A DNA stretch of 11,802 bases from Fidelibacterota bacterium (GTDB lineage: Bacteria; Fidelibacterota; JAANXI01), in NCBI GenBank assembly GCA_018263365.1, contig JAANXI010000157.1, positions 1 through 11,802 on the forward strand, written 5' to 3'. The translations under genes and the position numbers were made by a program. Of this stretch, positions 6,592 through 11,802 are shown one piece after another (the first letter of the stretch is position 1; each line of letters starts with the position of its first letter). Under the pieces are notes generated by a model, which made no database searches, had not been told where the DNA came from, and was given only the letters and a program-made list of their open reading frames with translations.

Positions 6592-7329
6592 TTAGACTGA
6601 TTTAAATGCCGAACTCGACAGAAAGGCCTCCGCCAGCGGATGCGTGCCTTCCCGAAACTCATCCGGTGTAAGGACCGCCTGGATTTTTCCGGCCTCCAAC
6701 AGGGCAATCTGATCGGCGACCTTCATCGTGGCATCCATATCGTGGGTCACAATAATAGAGGTTGTCTCAAATTCCCAGTTAAATCGCAGAATCAGGTCAA
6801 TGATGATTTCACCCGTCACGGGGTCCAGTCCGGTGGTGGGTTCATCGTACAGCAGGTAGGATGGCTGCATGGTGATAGCCCGGGCAAACGCCGCCCGTTT
6901 TTGCATTCCGCCGCTCAGACTTTCCGGCAGCAGGTCAGCGCTGTCTTCCAGCCCCACCTGTTTCAGGCATTCCAGCACCCGGGCGTTCACTTTATCACTG
7001 GATATATCCGTTAACTTATTTAGTCCCAACCCGACGTTCTCAGCAACAGTCAGGGAATCCAATAGGGCCGAGTTCTGGAACACCATCCCGAATCTCAATC
7101 GAAACTCCCGGCGATCCACCGAATCAAGCGCTGTGATGTCCGTGCCTTCAATAAGTATTTCCCCGGAATCCGGCTTGACTAGTCCCAGGATATGTTTGAG
7201 CAATATCGATTTCCCAACTCCGCTTTTCCCAAGGATGACCGTAATTTTATTTTCCGGAATTTTAAGAGTGAGGTCGGAATAGACAGTCCGGTTGCCGTAG
7301 GACTTGTATAGATGGTTGATTTCAATCAT
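6592..7329 (-). CDS. ABC transporter ATP-binding protein, MlaF-like (lipid/MCE type)
   Basis: All motifs of an active ABC ATPase are present in 245 residues: Walker A GKSGVGKS (34-41), Q-loop Q85, signature LSGGM (138-142), Walker B YLLYDE (158-163), D-loop GLD (167-169) and switch histidine H196. The FQNSALLDSLTV stretch after the Q-loop and LSGGMQKRAAFARA are characteristic of the MlaF/Ttg2A group, which powers phospholipid traffic between inner and outer membranes together with an MlaE permease and an MCE-domain MlaD protein. Neither partner is in the window; the neighbours are nrdR (17 nt upstream) and a lipoprotein gene (8 nt downstream). It may work with a permease encoded elsewhere or with an unrecognised partner. 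Substrate assignment rests on similarity only. The RBS is weak. Confidence 0.88.
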   Translation of the reverse strand: MIEINHLYKSYGNRTVYSDLTLKIPENKITVILGKSGVGKSILLKHILGLVKPDSGEILIEGTDITALDSVDRREFRLRFGMVFQNSALLDSLTVAENVGLGLNKLTDISSDKVNARVLECLKQVGLEDSADLLPESLSGGMQKRAAFARAITMQPSYLLYDEPTTGLDPVTGEIIIDLILRFNWEFETTSIIVTHDMDATMKVADQIALLEAGKIQAVLTPDEFREGTHPLAEAFLSSSAFKSV

Positions 7330-7346
7330 GCTCTGAGATTACAGCG

Positions 7347-7793
7347 TTAATCCATTCCCTGGATTTCCGCTTCGAAAGCTCCAATATCCTGGAAATCCCG
7401 ATAAACAGAGGCAAATCGGATATACGCAACTTTGTCGACAGTCTTCAGGTGTTTCATCACCACTTCACCGATCTGCTTGGAGTGAACTTCCCTGGGATAA
7501 TTGCGGCGGATTTCATTTTCAATATCGGTAACTAACTGATCGATTTCGCCACTGGAAAATCCGCGCTTATTCAGAGCGATCTTCAGCGAGTTGTACAGTT
7601 TCCCCCGGAAAAAGTCCTCCCGGCTGCCCGTAGATTTAATCACCGTCAGTTGTTTTGGCGCGTAATATTCGTAGGTGGTAAACCGCTCGTTGCAGGACTC
7701 ACACTCACGGCGCCGCCGGACGGAATTATCCCGCTGGACATACCGAGTCTCAATAACGCTGGTTTCCGTATTGTCACAAAATGGACACCACAT
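7347..7793 (-). CDS. nrdR: Transcriptional repressor NrdR
   Basis: This is a full-length NrdR of 148 residues. The N-terminal zinc ribbon has C3-x2-C6 (CPFC) and C31-x2-C34 (CESC), with the conserved basic stretch VRRRRECE and ERFTTYE after it. The ATP-cone domain runs from about residue 46 to 136 (VIKSTGSREDFFRGKL, then HSKQIGEVVMKHLKTVDKVAYIRFASVYRDF). NrdR senses ATP/dATP through the cone and represses ribonucleotide reductase genes by binding NrdR boxes. None of those target genes, and no obvious NrdR box, is in the window. It begins 2 nt after the glyA stop, so translation is probably coupled. The glyA-nrdR neighbourhood is common in bacteria and links one-carbon and thymidylate supply to dNTP control. 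Confidence 0.96.
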   Translation of the reverse strand: MWCPFCDNTETSVIETRYVQRDNSVRRRRECESCNERFTTYEYYAPKQLTVIKSTGSREDFFRGKLYNSLKIALNKRGFSSGEIDQLVTDIENEIRRNYPREVHSKQIGEVVMKHLKTVDKVAYIRFASVYRDFQDIGAFEAEIQGMD

Positions 7794-7795
7794 AA

Positions 7796-9097
7796 TTACA
7801 TCTCGATGGTCTGGTAAAGCGGAAATTGCTCACACAGGGAATGCACTTCCTGCTTTACGGATTGTTTGGTGTTATTATTCTCAATATCGGAAAGAACCGA
7901 ATCGATCAGTTCAGCTATACGCTCCATTTCCGGTTCGCCAAACCCCCGGGTCGTCAGTGCTGCAGTCCCAACCCGGATGCCACTTGTCACGAATGGGCTA
8001 CGCTCATCGAATGGAACCATATTTTTATTGACAGTAATCGCCGCCTCTTCCAGCGCTTCTTCAGCCGCTTTCCCAGTGATGCCCTTGTCAGTGAGGTCGA
8101 TAAGTAGCAGGTGCGTGTCAGTTCCGCCAGAGACCAAATCGTATCCGAGTTCGATAAAGGAGTCTGCCAGGGCATTGGCATTCGCGATGATTTTTTTTGA
8201 GTACTCTGTAAACTCCGGCTGCAAAGCTTCCCTGAACGCCACTGCCTTCGCAGCTATGATGTGCATTAGCGGTCCACCCTGTATTCCCGGCATAACGTTA
8301 CTATCGACAATTTCGGAAAGGTTCTTCACCCGGCCGCTCTTGGGTGCTTTTATTTCCCAGGGATTTTCACCATCATGCCCCAGCAGAATCAGTCCGCCAC
8401 GCGGCCCCCTAAGCGTTTTATGTGTTGTTGAAGTGACCACATGACAGTGGGGCAGTGCATCCGGGATTAATTTCTTCGCAATCAACCCGGCGGGATGAGC
8501 AATGTCTGCCATCAGAAAACCGCCAACCTCGTCAGCAATCTCACGGAACTTGCTATAATCGATGGCTCGCGGGTATGCGCTGGCGCCGCAGACAATCATC
8601 TCCGGTTGATGTTCATGCGCCAGGTTCCGGACCTCCTCAAAATTGATTGTGCCGGTTTCACGCTCCACGCCATACGGGACAATATTGTACAGCTTTCCGG
8701 AAAAATTCACCGGGCTGCCGTGAGTTAAATGCCCGCCATGAGCAAGATTCATCCCAAGAATGGTATCGCCGGGATTTATAAAGGTTTGATACACCGCCAT
8801 ATTGGCTTGGGAGCCGGAGTGGGGCTGCACGTTCGCGTGTGCCGCGTTGAATAGTACACATACCCGATCCCGCGCCAGGTCTTCCGCCTCATCAACAAAT
8901 TCACAACCGCCATAATACCGGCGTCCTGGATACCCCTCTGCATATTTGTTCGTCATCACATTACCGGCGGCTTCCAGGACAGCAGGGCTCACGAAATTCT
9001 CAGAGGCAATAAGTTCGAGAGTGTACCGCTCGCGGTCCAACTCTTTTTGGATTGCGCTGTAAATGTCCGGGTCCTGCGACTTGATTTTCGAAAACAT
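7796..9097 (-). CDS. glyA: Serine hydroxymethyltransferase
   Basis: The 433-residue PLP enzyme interconverts serine plus tetrahydrofolate with glycine plus 5,10-methylene-tetrahydrofolate in the cytoplasm, the main source of one-carbon units. Family blocks are intact: LELIASENFVSPAV (27-40), NKYAEGYPGRRYYGG (50-64), the SGSQAN block (94-99), the PLP-contacting D198 and H201 in MADIAHPAG, the Schiff-base lysine K227 in TSTTHKTLRGPRGG, and GTAALTTRG near the C-terminus. Length is normal for the bacterial enzyme. The ATG is preceded by GAGGGAGAG about 9-10 nt upstream. It is the first gene after the terminator at 9153-9195, so its promoter should lie in 9098-9152, although I see no convincing -35/-10 pair there. 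Confidence 0.98.
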   Translation of the reverse strand: MFSKIKSQDPDIYSAIQKELDRERYTLELIASENFVSPAVLEAAGNVMTNKYAEGYPGRRYYGGCEFVDEAEDLARDRVCVLFNAAHANVQPHSGSQANMAVYQTFINPGDTILGMNLAHGGHLTHGSPVNFSGKLYNIVPYGVERETGTINFEEVRNLAHEHQPEMIVCGASAYPRAIDYSKFREIADEVGGFLMADIAHPAGLIAKKLIPDALPHCHVVTSTTHKTLRGPRGGLILLGHDGENPWEIKAPKSGRVKNLSEIVDSNVMPGIQGGPLMHIIAAKAVAFREALQPEFTEYSKKIIANANALADSFIELGYDLVSGGTDTHLLLIDLTDKGITGKAAEEALEEAAITVNKNMVPFDERSPFVTSGIRVGTAALTTRGFGEPEMERIAELIDSVLSDIENNNTKQSVKQEVHSLCEQFPLYQTIEM

Positions 9098-9152
9098 AAT
9101 ATCTACTCTCCCTCAATAAACCTGCGGCTTCGCGGATTTATCCCAAAATGCC

Positions 9153-9195
9153 AAAAACGCCGACTCCATCCGGTTACCGGTTGGATGCCGACGTT
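9153..9195 (-). terminator. Intrinsic terminator after the TPR lipoprotein gene
   Basis: On the minus strand AACGTCGGC (9187-9195) pairs with GTCGGCGTT (9156-9164) as a 9-bp stem that includes G-U pairs. It continues after a small bulge with ATCC/GGAT around a loop rich in GGTAACC, and is followed by a run of five T (9153-9157). It lies 18 nt beyond the stop of the TPR gene and separates the barrel/TPR pair from the glyA operon. Confidence 0.65.
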
Positions 9196-9213
9196 TCGGA
9201 AATTGTCAAAAAG

Positions 9214-10497
9214 TTATTCAGTGGGTCGCTTCACGGATCGATTTAACCAGCTGTAGCAATCTTTAGTTGGCGCGATTTCCGAACCTCCATCCTCGTGGAA
9301 AAACCAGTCGCCTTTGGAAGGGATAAAGTTCCCAAGATAGTCGATCCGGGCGGTGACCTGACCATAGCCCATCGACACAGCCTTTTGGTAATCCTCATAC
9401 GCCATCTGGTACACCAGTTTGTCCTGGAAATCAGGGCTGCCACCGGAGCATTCCGCTGCCAGGTTCTCGTAGACCTTTCCGCGTGCGGCATATCCCATAC
9501 CGTTCTTCGCACCGGTATTTATCGTACGATTGGCCCAATCCATCGCCTGTTGAAATTCCTTCATCTGAATATAGAGCCCGGTGATTTCGTTTATGATATC
9601 TTTGCGATTCTTATCGATATCCAGGATACCTTTATACGCCTCGATTGCGTTTGCCGGTTGCCCGACATTCTCATACGCCTTTGCCAGTCGATTCCACGCA
9701 CGGATATTCTCCGGATCAATGGAAGTGACTTCCTTGAACACAGTTATTGCTTTTTCGAAATCCCCCCGGTCGAACAATGCTTCGCCGTACTCGACGCCGT
9801 TCGTGGAATTGTTTTTTTTGTTTTCCCAACGTTTCTTCAAAGCATCGATCGGATCTAATCCGGCCTTCTTCATTGCGGTAATCAGGCTGCTCTGCGCGAC
9901 TGAATTTTGCGGTTCGAGCTCAAGTACTGTCCGGAGCACATCGATCTGTTTTTGATACTGATTCGTAGAAAAATATAAGTCCGCCAGATCCATCAAGTAT
10001 TCCACATTGGTAGAATCAAGCGCCACCAAATCTTCCTGGACCTCAACCTGTTTCTGGAGTTGATTCGTGATCTTATACATATACGCTAAATTCTGATACA
10101 AATAAATATTCTCCGGAAGATATTCTACCCCTTCATTGTACACGGCTATCGCGGAATCCTGATTCCCGGTCTCGCGATAGGCATTCCCAAGATACAAATA
10201 GAGGTTCTCGGCCATACTTGGCGCACAGCCAAGTTCCCGGACAACCTCATAATTCTCGATAGCTTTTTCCCAGTTGCGCTGCTTGTAATACTCGTATCCA
10301 TTACTCAGTTTAAATTCGCATTTCGCCTTGTTCGCCTTCAGAATTGAATCCTGACGAACCTGCGCTATACTATCTTCATAGGCTTTCCGCTCTTCCGGTG
10401 TCATCTGGGGTGGCTGACACCCGATACTTAGAAAAGCAACTGTGGCAAATACTCCCAACAGAAGCAGACTTGCGAATTTTTTTGTTCCTGTAACCAT
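9214..10497 (-). CDS. TPR-repeat lipoprotein
   Basis: The 427-residue protein has a type II signal peptide with lipobox LSIGC (lipidated C27), so it should sit in the periplasm on the inner or outer membrane. After a charged linker (30-58) come tandem TPR units from about 62 to 345, with recognisable A/G/Y positions (NGYEYYKQRNWEKAIENY, LGNAYRETGNQDSAIAVY, NRLAKAYENVGQPANAIEAY). Four further cysteines form two likely pairs, C60/C91 and C350/C414. The C-terminal part (QMAYEDYQKAV, FIPSKGDWFF, CYSWLNRSVKRP) resembles a conserved tail found in FCB TPR proteins, by my recollection. The start is supported by AAAGGAG (10507-10513), 9 nt upstream and overlapping the stop of the barrel gene. Its partner is unknown; TPR lipoproteins usually scaffold envelope complexes. 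Confidence 0.85.
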   Translation of the reverse strand: MVTGTKKFASLLLLGVFATVAFLSIGCQPPQMTPEERKAYEDSIAQVRQDSILKANKAKCEFKLSNGYEYYKQRNWEKAIENYEVVRELGCAPSMAENLYLYLGNAYRETGNQDSAIAVYNEGVEYLPENIYLYQNLAYMYKITNQLQKQVEVQEDLVALDSTNVEYLMDLADLYFSTNQYQKQIDVLRTVLELEPQNSVAQSSLITAMKKAGLDPIDALKKRWENKKNNSTNGVEYGEALFDRGDFEKAITVFKEVTSIDPENIRAWNRLAKAYENVGQPANAIEAYKGILDIDKNRKDIINEITGLYIQMKEFQQAMDWANRTINTGAKNGMGYAARGKVYENLAAECSGGSPDFQDKLVYQMAYEDYQKAVSMGYGQVTARIDYLGNFIPSKGDWFFHEDGGSEIAPTKDCYSWLNRSVKRPTE

Positions 10498-10511
10498 GCC
10501 CCCATTCTCCT

Positions 10512-11756
10512 TTATCTGTTACGTACTCCGCCATTGAACCAGAGTTCACTCACTGTTATTCCTATTGAAAAGCCAATGTCCGTTTCAACCGGATCATTTG
10601 CTGTAAATCCATTTCGCTGACCATAATGCACTGAAAAGTCGAGACGATTCGCCGCGTCACCGAATGGCACCCCCATCCCAGTCACAACATAGGCCCTGGT
10701 CGGCTGATTCCCCTGCGTGTCTGTTTCCATATACTGCCGCCAGGAAAAACCGGCGCGCCACGCCAGCTGTTGCCACCATTGATCAGCATCATAAGCGCTG
10801 GCATATTCAATCCCTGCGCCGATTTTGAGTCCGTTACTCATCGAAAAATCGTTATTGTCAAGAAACTTGTCCGCCCCCTCCGAAGGAGACCACAGACTCA
10901 CTTCACTAACTGCTAACCAACGACCGGATAGTTGCGTTTGATATCCTATGCTCATCTGTAGCGGCCATCGGACATCCTCGATTTCCTCTGAAACCTGGTC
11001 AGAATTCGTCACGTTATTATTCAACGACTCCTCGCTGCGAATCGTCATTGAAACCGGGATTTCAACTCTCACCCCGATATTATCTGATTTTCGAATCACA
11101 TTGGAATAGGCCGCCCCGAAAATCATATTACCGCCGTATATATTTTTACTGGACGCAATGACCCGTGGCGCATAGTTCCCATCGACAAAGTCAAGCGTCC
11201 TTCGGCTTTCAATCTGTCCAATCAAGAGGTTATATGCAAGCCCCAATGACAGGCGCTTGTTTACCTGCCAGCCAAGCCCAAAGAAGTTACCACCAACCCC
11301 TCCTGAACCGGACAGATCAACATTGTACTCAACTGTATCTACGGCGCCGCTCACATCAGGAAATTGTTTGTGTCCTGACCGCGCAAAATCGTAACTCACG
11401 TGGCTCAACGGTGCAAATCCAAAGGCAATACCTACAACATCTCCCATCGGAAAATGAAAGTTGAATCCATCGAAAGCAGAACGGTAGTTTAATCCCCCAG
11501 CGGAATTGGTAAGTTTCGTCGACTGTATCCGGGTCGTGATTCCGGTAAATTCCAGTTGATGCCAGAATGCAGGATTGATAACGCTAATTTCCTGAAAATC
11601 GGGTACTGCCACGCCTTGTACCCCAAGTCCGGCCGCCCGGTTACTGGCCGGAAGCGCCAGATCGCCAAGCCCGATGCTGGAATACATAGACTGCGCGGAA
11701 ATCACCCAGGGCATCAGGATAAAAAGTCCGATAGTTATGATTCGTCGTACATCCAT
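10512..11756 (-). CDS. Outer-membrane beta-barrel protein (YSSIGLGDL type, FadL/OmpP1-like)
   Basis: From the ATG at 11756 the protein has 414 residues with a signal peptide (RRIITIGLFILMPWVISAQ, cleavage near 22). A longer version beginning with GTG at 11771 is less likely, since TGAGGT lies 9 nt before the ATG and overlaps that GTG. The mature N-terminus MYSSIGLGDL is followed by RAAGLGVQGVAV and INPAFWHQL, the pattern of an FCB family of FadL/OmpP1-like porins whose members often begin with YSRxGxGDL. Alternating amphipathic strands continue to the end (NLLIGQI, QMSIGYQTQL, AYVVTGMGVPFG, DIGFSIGITVSELWF). It probably transports or binds a hydrophobic compound in the outer membrane; the ligand is unknown. 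It is co-transcribed with the TPR lipoprotein, 14 nt downstream. Confidence 0.8.
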   Translation of the reverse strand: MDVRRIITIGLFILMPWVISAQSMYSSIGLGDLALPASNRAAGLGVQGVAVPDFQEISVINPAFWHQLEFTGITTRIQSTKLTNSAGGLNYRSAFDGFNFHFPMGDVVGIAFGFAPLSHVSYDFARSGHKQFPDVSGAVDTVEYNVDLSGSGGVGGNFFGLGWQVNKRLSLGLAYNLLIGQIESRRTLDFVDGNYAPRVIASSKNIYGGNMIFGAAYSNVIRKSDNIGVRVEIPVSMTIRSEESLNNNVTNSDQVSEEIEDVRWPLQMSIGYQTQLSGRWLAVSEVSLWSPSEGADKFLDNNDFSMSNGLKIGAGIEYASAYDADQWWQQLAWRAGFSWRQYMETDTQGNQPTRAYVVTGMGVPFGDAANRLDFSVHYGQRNGFTANDPVETDIGFSIGITVSELWFNGGVRNR

Positions 11757-11770
11757 ATTATGGGACCTCA
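11757..11770 (-). promoter_or_regulatory. Ribosome binding site deciding the barrel-gene start
   Basis: TGAGGT (11765-11770 on the minus strand) precedes ATG 11756 with 9 nt between. Because this motif overlaps the alternative GTG codon at 11769-11771, using the GTG would leave it without a ribosome site, so the shorter protein is preferred. Confidence 0.6.
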
Positions 11771-11802
11771 CTATAGACTAATCGCAACTTGCTTTTATAC
11801 GG

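Noticed and set aside
7866..8444. Plus-strand open frame of 192 codons opposite glyA
   Set aside because: It is a serine-rich shadow of the highly conserved glyA coding strand, without family motifs or a start signal.
9098..9120. GGAGAGTAGAT before glyA, resembling the start of the tetrahydrofolate riboswitch consensus
   Set aside because: The ATG of glyA follows within a few bases, so none of the remaining riboswitch helices can exist; the similarity is to the purine-rich RBS only.
9204..9209. TTGACA hexamer just after the TPR stop
   Set aside because: No -10-like hexamer lies at the right spacing, and the terminator hairpin occupies that position.
1..11802. Mobile elements, CRISPR arrays, tRNA/rRNA genes or phage genes
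   Set aside because: No transposase or integrase motifs, no regularly spaced repeats, no terminal inverted repeats and no RNA-gene signatures were found; gene order and direction are uniform.

Overview
The window is a tightly packed stretch of bacterial chromosome. Every gene I can support (ten, including one cut by the left edge and one only 54 codons long) lies on the minus strand, so transcription runs from high to low coordinates. A PorV/PorQ-family outer-membrane protein, a secreted protein ending in a type IX secretion (T9SS) sorting domain, a lipoprotein with an NPFDP motif after its lipobox, and a YSSIGLGDL-type outer-membrane barrel all point to the Fibrobacterota-Chlorobiota-Bacteroidota (FCB) superphylum. 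Several genes have strong GGAGG-type ribosome binding sites, which most Bacteroidota lack. That makes a non-Bacteroidota FCB lineage (Calditrichota, Marinimicrobia, KSB1 or Ignavibacteria-like) more likely, but I cannot name the phylum. I see no phage, transposon, CRISPR or tRNA/rRNA signals, and no sign of recent transfer.

Layout in transcription order. (1) 11756-9214: an outer-membrane beta-barrel gene and a TPR lipoprotein gene, 14 nt apart, closed by an intrinsic terminator at 9153-9195. (2) 9097-5121: glyA (serine hydroxymethyltransferase), nrdR (ribonucleotide reductase repressor), an MlaF-type ABC ATPase, an FN3/beta-propeller lipoprotein, and a tiny Trm112-like zinc-ribbon gene. Gaps are 2 to 26 nt, so this looks like one operon mixing housekeeping and envelope functions. 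(3) 5120-4869: a 252-nt non-coding interval with a good sigma70-like promoter, an AT-rich inverted repeat and two successive terminator-like hairpins. The second hairpin stops just before the porV ribosome binding site, which is the architecture of a regulated leader. (4) 4868-1: the PorV-family gene, a 1000-residue M6-metalloprotease-like T9SS cargo whose zinc motif is destroyed, and a peptidase-MA-like metalloprotease with an intact HEFTH motif. The last two overlap by ATGA, and the final gene runs off the window.

The most interesting unit is region 4. It groups a T9SS shuttle/porin-type protein, a probable inactive protease built as T9SS cargo, and a translationally coupled intact metalloprotease, all behind a leader that may control transcription. 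A dedicated secretion-and-processing cassette is a hypothesis, not something the sequence proves.
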